NCBI GenBank assembly: GCA_963763015.1
Contig: CAVXML010000009.1
Location: forward strand, 310,001-374,000
Reading direction: 5' to 3'
Length of the DNA: 64,000 nucleotides
Origin: Fodinibacter sp963763015
Lineage (GTDB): Bacteria; Actinomycetota; Actinomycetes; Actinomycetales; Dermatophilaceae
Made by a program: the position numbers and the translations under genes
The notes under the pieces: model-generated
Told to the model about the DNA's origin: nothing
Databases searched by the model: none
What the model saw: only the letters and a program-made list of their open reading frames with translations
In this document: piece after piece, positions 46,631-56,100 of the stretch
Layout of the letters: every line of letters begins with the position of its first letter
Position numbering within the stretch: position 1 is the first letter of the stretch

Positions 46631-47053
46631 TCACTCCCAGGGAGTCGAGAGGACGACCGTCGTGCGGGTCGAGACGTGCGCCGCGGCGCGCACCTGGGCG
46701 ATCAGGTCCTCCAGGGCCGTCGGCGTCTCGACGCGGACCTTGAGGATGTAGTTCTCGTCGCCCGCCACCGAGTGGCACTCCTCGATCGCGGTGATCTCAC
46801 GCAGCCGGTCGGGGATGTCGTCAGGAGCGGCCGGGTCGATCGGGGTGATGGACAGGAACGCGGTGATCTGCTGGCCCAGGGCCCGGTGGTCGAGCTTGGC
46901 CGTGTAGCCCTTGACCACCCCACGCTGCTCGAGGCGCCGCACGCGCTGGTGCACCGCGGACGTCGACATGCCGAGCGCCTTGCCGAGGTCGGTGTAGCTG
47001 ATGCGCCCGTCCGTGGCGAGGAGGTCGACGATGCGACGGTCGAGGTCTTCCAC
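46631..47053 (-). CDS. Lrp/AsnC family transcriptional regulator
   Basis: A 140-residue regulator. The N-terminal helix-turn-helix is DLDRRIVDLLATDGRISYTD with STSAVHQRVRRLEQRGVV; the C-terminal ligand-binding RAM domain includes EECHSVAGDENYILKVRVET. Amino acids bind this domain in relatives. Close to kamA and downstream of yciI, it is a candidate regulator of lysine degradation. The GTG start lies 6 bases after TACCCT. Confidence 0.9.
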   Translation of the reverse strand: MEDLDRRIVDLLATDGRISYTDLGKALGMSTSAVHQRVRRLEQRGVVKGYTAKLDHRALGQQITAFLSITPIDPAAPDDIPDRLREITAIEECHSVAGDENYILKVRVETPTALEDLIAQVRAAAHVSTRTTVVLSTPWE

Positions 47054-47059
47054 GTGATC

Positions 47060-47065
47060 AGGGTA
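47060..47065 (-). promoter_or_regulatory. -10 box TACCCT of the Lrp/AsnC gene
   Basis: On the minus strand TACCCT lies 6 bases before the GTG at 47053. Confidence 0.45.
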
Positions 47066-47125
47066 GTGCGCACCGGGCACCGGTACCCGGAGGGTTCGTC
47101 ACCTCGGCGCGGCCGTCGGGGCGGC

Positions 47126-47131
47126 TACTCT
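47126..47131 (+). promoter_or_regulatory. -10 box TACTCT of the exonuclease gene
   Basis: TACTCT ends 6 bases before the ATG at 47138. The promoter is divergent from that of the Lrp/AsnC gene across 84 bases. Confidence 0.45.
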
Positions 47132-47137
47132 CGGGCC

Positions 47138-48064
47138 ATGTCGGACCGCCTCATGCTCCTGGACTCCGCGTCGCTGTACTTCCGGGCGTTCTTCGGGGTG
47201 CCCGACCAGCGCACCTCGCCGGAGCAGGTGCCGACGAACGCGCTCCGGGGGTTCGTCGACATGATCGCGACCCTCGTGACGGCCCACCGGCCGACCCACC
47301 TCGTCGCCTGTTGGGACGACGACTGGCGGCCCCAGTTCCGCGTCGACCTCATCCCGACGTACAAGACGCACCGCCTCGTCGAGGGCTCCGACGTCGTCGA
47401 GGAGAGCCCCGACGACCTCACGCCCCAGGTGCCGATCATCCGCGAGGCGCTGGAGGCCGTGGGCATCACGCGGCTGGGCGCCCCCGGCTTCGAGGCGGAC
47501 GACGTCATCGGCACGCTCACCGAGCGTCACCGCGGCGTCATGCCGGTCGACATCGTCACCGGGGACCGTGACCTGCTCCAGCTCGTCGACGACGCGCACG
47601 GCATCCGGGTGCTCTACACCGGCAAGGGCGGAGTCCGGGAACCCGACATCGCCACCCAGTCGTACCTGCTCGAGCGATATGCCGTGCCGACCGGCGACGC
47701 GTACGTCGACATGTCGATCCTGCGCGGCGACACCAGCGACGGGCTGCCCGGGGTCAAGGGCATCGGCGACAAGACGGCTGCCCAGCTCATCGCGACGTAC
47801 GGCTCGCTGCAGGGGCTGCGGGCGGCCGTGGCGAGCGGGGACCCCGCGCTCAAGGGCGTCCGGCGGGCCAACCTGGAGGCTGCCGCCGCGTATCTCGACG
47901 TCGCCCCCACCGTGGTCAGGGTGGCTCGTGACGCGCCCGTGGCAGACGTCGACCTGGCCATGCCCCGCGCGGTGGCGGACCCCGAACGCCTCGAGCGGCT
48001 GGCGACGGAGTACGCCGTGTCGAACCCGGTCACCCGGCTCCTGACCGCTCTCGCGCTGGCCTGA
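47138..48064 (+). CDS. 5'-3' exonuclease (PolA N-terminal domain type)
   Basis: A 308-residue flap nuclease-like protein with the PIN-type acidic core: LMLLDSASLYFRAFFG, PGFEADDVIGTL, VDIVTGDRDLLQLV and YVDMSILRGDTSDGLPGVKG. The helix-hairpin-helix GVKGIGDKTAAQLIATYGSL binds DNA. The M. tuberculosis counterpart Rv2090 also lies near helY. It lacks a polymerase domain, so it is an independent exonuclease. Confidence 0.93.
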   Translation: MSDRLMLLDSASLYFRAFFGVPDQRTSPEQVPTNALRGFVDMIATLVTAHRPTHLVACWDDDWRPQFRVDLIPTYKTHRLVEGSDVVEESPDDLTPQVPIIREALEAVGITRLGAPGFEADDVIGTLTERHRGVMPVDIVTGDRDLLQLVDDAHGIRVLYTGKGGVREPDIATQSYLLERYAVPTGDAYVDMSILRGDTSDGLPGVKGIGDKTAAQLIATYGSLQGLRAAVASGDPALKGVRRANLEAAAAYLDVAPTVVRVARDAPVADVDLAMPRAVADPERLERLATEYAVSNPVTRLLTALALA

Positions 48065-48107
48065 CCGCAGCCGTCCGCACCCGCGGCCCGCGTGGCACAT
48101 TTGGTGG

Positions 48108-48548
48108 ATGGACGAGAGGGGACACCCACCGCTGGCCGGCCTCGACGAGGACCACACGCTCCTGGTCCGCACCGACTTCACCGATGACCCGGGCTGGCTC
48201 GACGCCCTCGCACGCGCCACCGCACCGACGGAGGACGGCATGGCTGCCGTGCTCACCGCCGTCGACGACCCGCGGTACGACGGGCTCACGCCCGCTGACG
48301 CCGCGGAGCTTGCCTCCCACGGTGACGCCGTGGCGCTCATGCTCGCCGACGACGAGACGGTGGCCGACGACGAGCGGACACTGTGCGTCGTGTGCGCCGA
48401 CGCCTTCGACGAGTCCTTCGGCCGAACCTTCCGGGTGGTGCCGGAAGAGGCCTGGTCGGTCGAGAACAACCTGCGCCTGGCGAACCTCGAGTTCGCCGAG
48501 TTCGCCGACACCGCGGATGCCGGCGACGGGGTCTTCCGCGGGTTCTGA
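48108..48548 (+). CDS. Small acidic hypothetical protein (DUF6924-like)
   Basis: A 146-residue acidic soluble protein: DHTLLVRTDFTDDPGWLDAL near the start and FRVVPEEAWSVENNLRLANL near the end. It resembles small actinobacterial DUF6924 proteins, a family assignment I hold loosely. No function is known. It lies between the exonuclease and helY and converges with helY after 46 bases. Confidence 0.65.
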   Translation: MDERGHPPLAGLDEDHTLLVRTDFTDDPGWLDALARATAPTEDGMAAVLTAVDDPRYDGLTPADAAELASHGDAVALMLADDETVADDERTLCVVCADAFDESFGRTFRVVPEEAWSVENNLRLANLEFAEFADTADAGDGVFRGF

Positions 48549-48594
48549 CGGAACCACCGGCATGTGCCCCGGCGGGCGGCGGCTGCCGGGGACC

Positions 48595-51408
48595 TCAGTC
48601 GAGGCGGTCGGCCGCGACGACGCCCCGCAGCACGGCATCCACGGCACGCCGCGCGGTGCGCCGCAGCTCACCGTCGGTCGACGCCTTGGCGACCTGGTCG
48701 AGGAGGTCGACGAGCTGCTTGCAGCGGCGGACGAAGTCGCCGGCCGCCATGTCCTGCCCCCGGAGCACGGCATCCAGGCGGTCACCGGAGGCCCACCGGT
48801 GCACCATCCACGCCATGCCGCCGTCGGGCACCGAGGTCGTCGGCAGGTCGTGCTCGATCTCGAGGTCCTCGATCTCGGACCAGAGGCGTTCCATGGCGTG
48901 GACGGCGTCCGCCACCTCGTCGGTGGGCATCCGCGGTGACACCTCGGCCTCCTCGCGCCGGGGCTCGTGCACGAGGGCCGAGACGGCGGCGGCCAGGCCG
49001 GGCGCATCGAGACGCTTCCAGACCTCGAGCCGGAGGCACTCGGCGGCCAGGAGGTCCCTCTCGGTGTAGAGCCGGCGCAGTCGCTCCCCTCGCTCGGTGA
49101 CGACCGTGCCGCCCTCGGCGAGGTAGCCACGGGCCTCCAGGGCCTCGCAGATGCGGTCGAACGTGCGGGCCACGGTGTTGGTCCGCCCCTCGACCTTGCG
49201 TTGCAGCCCGACGGTCTCTCGCTTCAGTCGCCACCACCGTTCCGCCCACCGGGCGTGGCTCTCGCGGTCGGGGCACGAGTGGCACGGGTGCGATGCCAGT
49301 TCGTGACGCAGCTGCTGCACGCGCTCGGACTCGCCGGGGACGGCGTCGCGCGAGCGTCGCTTCGGCGAGTCCTCCGTGCCGGGGGGCGCCGCGACCCGCA
49401 GTGCGGTCGCGAGGTCACGCCGCGACCGGGGCGACTTCGCGTTGAAGTGCGGCGGCACCTTGACGTGCGCCAGGGCTTGGACCGGCTCCGGGACGTCGAC
49501 GAGCGTGAGCCGCCGGAACTGTCTGTCCTCGGTCACGACGCCGGGTCCGGTCGGTGTCCCCCGGGCCGAGCGTGCCGGCTGGACCACGACCGCCCACCCG
49601 GCCCGTCGCCCGGCCGGGATCCGGATGACGTCGCCGATGCGCAGAGCCTCCATGGACACCGCTGCCTCGGCCCGTCGGGAGGCCGAGCGCTCGCGCACCC
49701 CCGCCTTCTCGGCGTCGGCGAGCCGGCGCCGCAGGTCGGCGTACTCGCGGAAGTCCCCGAGGTGGCAGTGCATCGCCTCGGCGTAGCCGGCCATGCCCTC
49801 CTCGTTGCGCCGCACGGCGGAGGCGATGCCGACGACGGCACGGTCGGCCTGGAACTGGGCGAACGAGGTCTCGAGGATCTCGCGCGCCACCTCCCGGCCC
49901 ACCTGGGCGACCAGGTTGACCGCCATGTTGTAGGTCGGGCGGAAGCTCGACCTCAGGGGGTACGTGCGCGTCGAGGCGAGTCCCCCCACGGCCAGGGGGT
50001 CGACCCCGCGCGCCCACTGGACGACGGCGTGGCCCTCGACGTCGATACCCCGCCGGCCCGCGCGGCCGGTGAGCTGGGTGTACTCGGCCGGGGTGACGTC
50101 GACGTGGGCCTCACCGTTGAACTTCACGAGCTTCTCGAGGACGACGGTGCGAGCCGGCATGTTGATGCCCAGCGCCAGGGTCTCGGTCGCGAAGACGGCC
50201 CGGATCCGCGCGGCCGTGAAGAGCTCCTCGACGATCTCCCGGAAGAGCGGCAGCATCCCGGCGTGGTGGGCGGCGAAGCCCCGGGACAGCCCCTCGACGA
50301 AGTCGAAGTAGCCGAGCACCGACAGGTCCTCGTCGGCGAGCGCCTCGACCCGCTCCTCCACGTGCCGGCGGATGCGCTGACCCTCGCGCTCGGGGATCAG
50401 GCGGGTGCCGGCGGCGAGCAGCTGACCCACTGCCGCCTCACAGCCAACCCTGCTGAAGATGAAGGTGATCGCGGGGAGCAGCCCGTCGCGGTCGAGCTCC
50501 TCGATCACCTCCGCACGGGTCGCGCCCCCTCCCGGCCGCCCACCCCGGGCGAAACCCCGACCGCCGGGGCCACCACCGGGACCGCGGCCGCCGCCTCGGC
50601 CGTTGCCACTCCGTCCGTTACCGGGTCGACCGTTGCCGCCGCGGCCGCCCCCACGGCGTGCCTCCTCGTCCCACCGGCCGCGTTGCTCCGCCGACCTGAT
50701 GGCGTGCAGCAGGTCGGGGTTGACGCGGTTTCCTGCGAACAGGTCGAACATGGTCGTGCCGACGAGCATGTGCTGGAAGAGCGGCACCGGTCGGTGCTCC
50801 GAGACGACCACCTCGTGGTTCCCGCGCACCTCGGCCAGCCAGTCCCCGAACTCCTCGGCGTTGCTCACCGTGGCCGAGAGCGACACCACCTGCACGTGCT
50901 CGGGCAGGTGGATGATGACCTCCTCCCACACCGCCCCGCGGAACCTGTCGGCCAGGTAGTGCACCTCGTCCATGACGACGTAGCCCAGGCCGTCGAGCGT
51001 GCGGGAGCCGGCATACATCATGTTGCGGAGCACCTCGGTGGTCATGACCACCACCGGCGCCTCTCCGTTGACCGACGCGTCCCCGGTCAGCAGTCCCACC
51101 CGGTCGACGCCGTGCCTGCGCACGAGGTCGTGGTACTTCTGGTTCGACAGGGCCTTGATCGGCGTGGTGTAGAAGGCCTTGCGGCCGGTCGAGAGCGCCA
51201 GGTGGACCGCGAACTCGCCCACGATCGTCTTGCCGGCGCCCGTCGGCGCGGCCACGAGCACGCCCTTGCCCTCCTCCACCGCCGCACAGGCGCGCAGCTG
51301 GAAGTCGTCGAGCGGGAAGTCCAGGCCGGCGGTGAACCGGCCCACCTCCGAGCGCTCCCGACGGGAGCGGGCCGCGGCAGCGGCGTACCGCTCGGCGGGA
51401 CTGGGCAT
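48595..51408 (-). CDS. helY: Ski2/Mtr4-like DEAD/DEAH-box helicase HelY
   Basis: A 937-residue helicase. Motif I is APTGAGKTIVGEF (about residue 54) and motif II is DEVHYL. Later motifs include SLSATVSNAEEFGDWL and QLTGRAGRRGID. The C-terminal part carries the Ski2-type winged helix and helical bundle. A Gly/Arg/Asn-rich insert at about residues 242-296 (RGG-type) lies between the two RecA lobes and could bind RNA. The ATG lies 5 bases after TAGCCT. In relatives this gene is close to tatC. Confidence 0.93.
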   Translation of the reverse strand: MPSPAERYAAAAARSRRERSEVGRFTAGLDFPLDDFQLRACAAVEEGKGVLVAAPTGAGKTIVGEFAVHLALSTGRKAFYTTPIKALSNQKYHDLVRRHGVDRVGLLTGDASVNGEAPVVVMTTEVLRNMMYAGSRTLDGLGYVVMDEVHYLADRFRGAVWEEVIIHLPEHVQVVSLSATVSNAEEFGDWLAEVRGNHEVVVSEHRPVPLFQHMLVGTTMFDLFAGNRVNPDLLHAIRSAEQRGRWDEEARRGGGRGGNGRPGNGRSGNGRGGGRGPGGGPGGRGFARGGRPGGGATRAEVIEELDRDGLLPAITFIFSRVGCEAAVGQLLAAGTRLIPEREGQRIRRHVEERVEALADEDLSVLGYFDFVEGLSRGFAAHHAGMLPLFREIVEELFTAARIRAVFATETLALGINMPARTVVLEKLVKFNGEAHVDVTPAEYTQLTGRAGRRGIDVEGHAVVQWARGVDPLAVGGLASTRTYPLRSSFRPTYNMAVNLVAQVGREVAREILETSFAQFQADRAVVGIASAVRRNEEGMAGYAEAMHCHLGDFREYADLRRRLADAEKAGVRERSASRRAEAAVSMEALRIGDVIRIPAGRRAGWAVVVQPARSARGTPTGPGVVTEDRQFRRLTLVDVPEPVQALAHVKVPPHFNAKSPRSRRDLATALRVAAPPGTEDSPKRRSRDAVPGESERVQQLRHELASHPCHSCPDRESHARWAERWWRLKRETVGLQRKVEGRTNTVARTFDRICEALEARGYLAEGGTVVTERGERLRRLYTERDLLAAECLRLEVWKRLDAPGLAAAVSALVHEPRREEAEVSPRMPTDEVADAVHAMERLWSEIEDLEIEHDLPTTSVPDGGMAWMVHRWASGDRLDAVLRGQDMAAGDFVRRCKQLVDLLDQVAKASTDGELRRTARRAVDAVLRGVVAADRLD

Positions 51409-51413
51409 GCCTC

Positions 51414-51419
51414 AGGCTA
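51414..51419 (-). promoter_or_regulatory. -10 box TAGCCT of helY
   Basis: On the minus strand TAGCCT lies 5 bases before the helY ATG at 51408. It falls just inside the short gap after the diacylglycerol kinase gene. Confidence 0.45.
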
Positions 51420-51428
51420 CGTCAGTGC

Positions 51429-52317
51429 TCAGGCCAGCACCGTGAGCGCACCCGGGACGACCTCGACGGTCATGGGCAGGGGCGCGAACCGCTCGCCGTC
51501 GGCGTACGACACGATGCCGGTGGCCTCGAGCCGCACCGAGCGTGCCTGGAGCACCTCCACCGCAGGGTGGCTCGTGTGGGTGCCCTTGAAGACGCGGGGG
51601 AACACCCGCAGGAACTCCGGTGTGGAGATCCGTCGCAGGAGCAGCACGTCCAGGAGCCCGTCGTCGAAGGCCGCGTCAGGCGTCACCCGCATCCCCCCGC
51701 CATATGCCGGCCCGTTGCCGACCGCGACGAGCATCGCCTCCACCTCCAGGCGGATGCCGTCCAGCTCGAGCACGTACGGGATGGCCCGGAAGACCGGGAG
51801 CTCGCGCAGGATCGCGAGGTTGTACCGCATGGGGCCCTTCGGCCAGCGCCACGTGTTGGCGCGCTCGTTGACGACGGCGTCGAACCCGGCGGCGAGGACG
51901 CCGACGAACCATCGCGTCTCACCGGTCGGGGTGGTGTGTCGCGCGGCGTCGACGACGCGGGTTCCGCCGGCGAGGATACGTTCGATCGACTTCGCGGCGT
52001 CGCGCACGGGAAGGCCCAGCTCGCGCGCGATGTCGTTGCCGGTACCGGCCGCGATCACGCCGAGCGGGACTCCCGTCCCGGCGCACAGGTTCACCCCCAG
52101 GTGCACCATGCCGTCCCCGCCGGCGACGACGAGGGCGTCCACCGTGCCGGCCTGCGATGGCCTCCCGGCCCTTCGCCAAGGCGTTCTGCGCGTCCGCGGC
52201 GCTGAGATCGACGATGTCGACGTCCGCCGCCCGGAACAGGGTGAGCGCCTCGGCGCCGATCCGGGCGCCCGTGTTCTTGCCCGAGGTCGGGTTGACGATG
52301 AGTCCCAGGCGTGACAT
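51429..52317 (-). pseudogene. Diacylglycerol kinase-like gene with a frameshift
   Basis: The family start MSRLGLIVNPTSGKNTGARI is in one frame and the rest is in another: VDALVVAGGDGMVHLGVNLC, VIAAGTGNDIARELGLPV and the C-terminal DAG-kinase domain to ALTVLA. Frames change near 52155. Removing one base in ATCGCAGGCC would restore an uninterrupted protein of about 295 residues. No other damage is seen, so a sequencing error or a very recent mutation is likely. The intact product would phosphorylate diacylglycerol or a related lipid. Its stop lies 21 bases before the helY start. Confidence 0.85.
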
Positions 52318-52323
52318 GGCCGA

Positions 52324-52329
52324 AGGCTA
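52324..52329 (-). promoter_or_regulatory. -10 box TAGCCT of the diacylglycerol kinase gene
   Basis: On the minus strand TAGCCT lies 6 bases before the ATG at 52317. Confidence 0.45.
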
Positions 52330-52356
52330 GCCCGACCGGCGACGACCCCGTGGTGG

Positions 52357-52755
52357 CTACCGCGCCGGGAGGCGCTGCGCCGCTTCGCTCGCCCAGTCGA
52401 CCAGGTGCGTCGGGTCCAGGGCAGACAGGCTTGAGGAGAAGGTGCGACCGGGTGACACCCGCCGGCGAGGAGAAGCGCCGCGTTCGATGAGGTCGACGAA
52501 GTCTCCGACCGTCACACCTGCCTCGACGGGGTGCCGAAGATGCTCCTGGGGACGCAGGATGTATCGGTTCCGACGGCCCACCCGCAGCCGCACGATCACC
52601 CCGGCGTGCTCGAGGTCCGCGACGATCTGCTGCACGGCGCGCTCGGTGATCCCGATGCTCAACGCCACGTCTCTGAGAAGCACATCCGGCTGGACGGCCA
52701 GACAGACGAGCACGTGTCCATGGTTGGTGAGGAACGTCCAGCCATCCCTGCTCAT
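52357..52755 (-). CDS. Winged-helix transcriptional regulator
   Basis: A 132-residue protein. Residues about 5-75 form a winged helix of the MarR/TrmB-like type: TFLTNHGHVLVCLAVQPDVL, then VALSIGITERAVQQIVADLE and LRVGRRNRYIL. The C-terminal part is basic and without a recognised ligand domain. It lies divergently from the multicopper oxidase gene, with palindromes in the shared region, so it may control itself and that gene. The start is the ATG giving MSRDGWTFLTN. Confidence 0.78.
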   Translation of the reverse strand: MSRDGWTFLTNHGHVLVCLAVQPDVLLRDVALSIGITERAVQQIVADLEHAGVIVRLRVGRRNRYILRPQEHLRHPVEAGVTVGDFVDLIERGASPRRRVSPGRTFSSSLSALDPTHLVDWASEAAQRLPAR

Positions 52756-52782
52756 ACGAACGACGATAGGGGCAATGGCTTT

Positions 52783-52807
52783 CGTGCGTCCGGGAGTATG
52801 ACGCACG
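52783..52807. promoter_or_regulatory. Inverted repeat, possible operator
   Basis: CGTGCGTC and GACGCACG form perfect 8-bp arms around a 9-base spacer. The repeat lies 28 bases upstream of the winged-helix regulator start, a position suited to autoregulation. No protein evidence is available. Confidence 0.45.
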
Positions 52808-52901
52808 ACTCAGCGGTGCGCAAGTCCAACGTCCGCGCAGTGGACAGCCACCTTCGCGGTCAGGTCTGCTGAGGTTGGCGAACTTGTGCGATGGCCTGCG
52901 G

Positions 52902-52922
52902 TTTCGCGAAACATATTTCGCG
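52902..52922. promoter_or_regulatory. AT-richer palindrome, possible operator
   Basis: TTTCGCGAAA is a perfect palindrome at 52902-52911, and CGCGAAA is repeated in inverted orientation as TTTCGCG at 52916-52922, with a CATA spacer. It stands out in composition from its neighbourhood and lies between the divergent regulator and multicopper oxidase genes. The remaining 52808-53010 stretch shows nothing else I can name. Confidence 0.5.
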
Positions 52923-53011
52923 CATGAGGCTTCTCTTGTGGGGCTTTTGAGACCGGGCCTACCGTGCCCTCAACCGCGACATCAGGACGCGGAACAGGGC
53001 GAGGTCCAGCC

Positions 53012-53134
53012 ATGTCACACACCGCGCAGGCAGCAAGAACCATCACGACCACCACCACAGCGATTCCCCGGACCGCATGGACGACGTCCGACGCAGAGGA
53101 ACCGTGCTCCATCCTGAGAGGAGCACGACGGTGA
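53012..53134 (+). CDS. Possible 40-residue leader peptide upstream of the multicopper oxidase gene
   Basis: An ATG frame encodes MSHTAQAARTITTTTTAIPR and continues to a TGA that overlaps the next GTG start in GTGA. That arrangement would permit translational coupling. The ribosome-binding site is weak (GAGG) and the peptide has no homologue I recognise. It could equally be untranslated leader. Confidence 0.2.
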   Translation: MSHTAQAARTITTTTTAIPRTAWTTSDAEEPCSILRGARR

Positions 53135-56100
53135 AGAAGCTCACGGGAATAGCTGCCTTCGCGGCCGTGGCTCTGTTGCCCATGGGGCTGGCCACGACGT
53201 CCGCCGCCACCTCGACCGGCGTCGGCCTCACGGCGCTCGTCGCGGCGCAGGCCGATGAGAAGGACCGGTACACGGAGAAGGCCGCGGACGTCAAGGAGAA
53301 GCAGGAGAAGAAGATCGACCAGGCCGACCGCGACGCAGCGGCGGCCCGCGCACTGCCAGGGCGGCGCACTCAACCCGCTGATGGATGGCTGCGGCAGCCG
53401 CGCCCGCTGCACCGGCGAGTGCCCCCCGCTACTTCAGCCACCCGAACTACGCGAACAGCCCGCTGCCGGTCGTGGGAATCGCCCCGGGCGCTGAGTCCAT
53501 CGTGGGTAACCCGCTGACTGACCGGCAGTACGCCACCGATGCCGCGGACACCGTCTTCGTCATGCTCGGCAGCCGCCCTTCCGGCCGGGCTGCTCACGAG
53601 CTTCCGGGTGTGGAACCAGGCGAACGCGGATGTCGGCGCCGCCTCGGCGGGCAAGACCTTCCACGCCTACGTCCTGCGACCGAGCGGCGCAGCCAACCAG
53701 TACATCGGTCGGTGTTCGACAGCGGCCTGCTGACCATGCCGGCGCTGGCCGACCCTGCCAGTCAGTGAGGTCGGCACCTTCCCGGTCGCCAACCTCGCTG
53801 TCCAGGCCGGGCGACCGGCTCGCGTTCTACGGGCAGGGCATCCCGCTCGACGACGCCACCGGAACGGACGCGGTCTTCTACCCGTCGCCCCAGAGCACCG
53901 CTGCAGGGGACTTCGGTCACCCTGCCGTCGGCGGAGTTCCCTGCCTACGTGAACCCCCGCACGTACTCGTTCGCCGCGAGCATGGTGGGCCCCGACCAGG
54001 TCACGGTCACGGCGGGATCAAGAAGTTCGTCGACGAGCTGCCTCATCCTCGCGGTCGCCGTGCCGGACACCGACGACCTACCCCGGCTCGGACTACTACG
54101 GATCGGGCTGGTCGAGTACACCCAGCAGATGCACGCGGACCTGCCCGCCGACGACATTGCGCGGCTACGAGCAGCTCAACGGCGGCGACGGAACGCCCAG
54201 CTACCTCGGCCCGGCCATCGTGGCGACAGAAGGACAAGCCGGTCCGGATCCTGTTCCGCAACCAGCTGCCCACCGGGGCGGGTGGCAACCTCTTCCTCCC
54301 GGTCGACACCACGGTCATGGGCTCGGGCATGACGCCCGACGGCCACCGTTCATGGAGGGCATACCCCGGCATGGTCGACCCGCAGAATCCCATGTGCAAC
54401 GACCCCGCTGGACGAGCCAGAAGCTGCCATGGTGGCCGACGGGCCACTGCTACTGCGGAGAACCGGGCGACCCTGCACCTGCACGGCGGCATCACCCCGT
54501 GGATCTCCGACGGCACGCCGCACCAGTGGATCACACCGGCCGGTGAGAACACAGGACCGAACGGCGGTACCCGAAGGGCGTGAGCGTGCAAGAACGTGCC
54601 GGACATGCCGGCCGCTGCGACCCGATGGCGAGCATGACCTTCTTCTACACCAACGCGCAGAGCGCGCGGCTGATGTTCTACCACGACCACGCCTGGGGCA
54701 TCACCCGCCTCAACGTGTATGCCGGCGAGGCCGCGCCGTACATCATCCAGGACGCGACCGAGCAGGCGCTGGTCGACGCCGGGACCATCCCGGCGGCGGA
54801 CGCGACGATCCCGCTCGTCATCCAGGACAAGACCTTCGTGCCCGAACGACGCGCAGCTGGCGGAGCAGGACGAGACCTGGGACAAGGCGCGCTGGGGCGG
54901 CGAGGGCGACCTCTGGCTGCCGCACGTCTACTCCCCGGCGCAGAACCCGGGCGACGCCTCCGGTGTCAACGCCTACGGCCGCTGGGCCTACGGGCCGTGG
55001 TTCTGGCCGCCGACCGAACAACGTCGAGAACGGGCCGATCGCCAACCCGTACTACGACCCGACCTGCGACCCCGAACGCGGATGGTGCGAGCCGCCGCTG
55101 ATGCCGGCGTGCCGTTCAACTCGATGGGCATGGAGGCGTTCATGGACACGCCCGTGGTCAACGGCGCGGCCTACCCGACGACGACCGTGGATCCCAAGCC
55201 CTACCGGTTCCGGATCCTCAACGCGGCCAACGACCGGTTCCTCAACCTGTCGCTGTACAAGGCGGTCGACGCCAACGGCGCTCTGTGACGCCGCGCAATA
55301 CCGACCCGGCGGCGGAGAGCACGGGCGTGGCCTGCACCGAGGTCGCGCTGAACCCCGACGAGGTGGCGGCCGCGCTCGAGGACCCCACGGTCTTCCCGAC
55401 GCCGGTCGCCGGCACCGAGGGCCCTGACTGGATCGTCATGGGCACCGAGGGCGGCTTCCTGCCGGCCCCGGTCGAGGTGCCCGCGCACCCGACGACCTGG
55501 GTGAACGACCCGACCGTGTTCAACGCCGGGAACGTCGACCAGCACTCGCTGCTCGTCGCCCCCGCCGAGCGCTTCGACGTGGTCGTGGACCTGTCGCAGT
55601 ACGCCGGCCAGACGCTGATCGTCTACAACGACGCCCCGGCGGCCTTCCCGGCCCGCGACCCGCGCTACGACTACTACACCGGGAACGGCGACTACCGCGA
55701 CTCCGGCGGCGCGTCGTCGACCCTGCCCGGCTACGGGCCGAACACCCGCACCGTCATGCAGATCAAGGTGCGCGGACGCGGCCCCGGCTCCCGCGTTCGA
55801 CCTCGCCGCGCTGCAAGACCGCCTTCGCCCACACAGGCTGACGGCACGGGCGTGTTCGAGAAGGGACAGAAGCCCGATCGTCGTGGGCCAGGGCGAGTAC
55901 AACAGCGCCTACGGCACCAGCTTCCCGAAGAACGGTCCCTTGAACGGCACGGTGCAGATCTACGACACGTCGCTGACCTTCAACCGGCTCGTCGACGCTG
56001 ACGCGGCCACGGCACCGGGTGCACCGTTCACCACCTCGACGGAGGCGAACGGCTGACCATGAACCTCAAGCCCAAGATGATCCAGGACGAGATGGGTGAG

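Noticed and set aside
50520..50690. GC-rich repetitive DNA inside helY, considered as a possible inserted repeat element.
   Set aside because: The frame is open and encodes an RGG-type low-complexity linker; it is reported as a protein feature instead.
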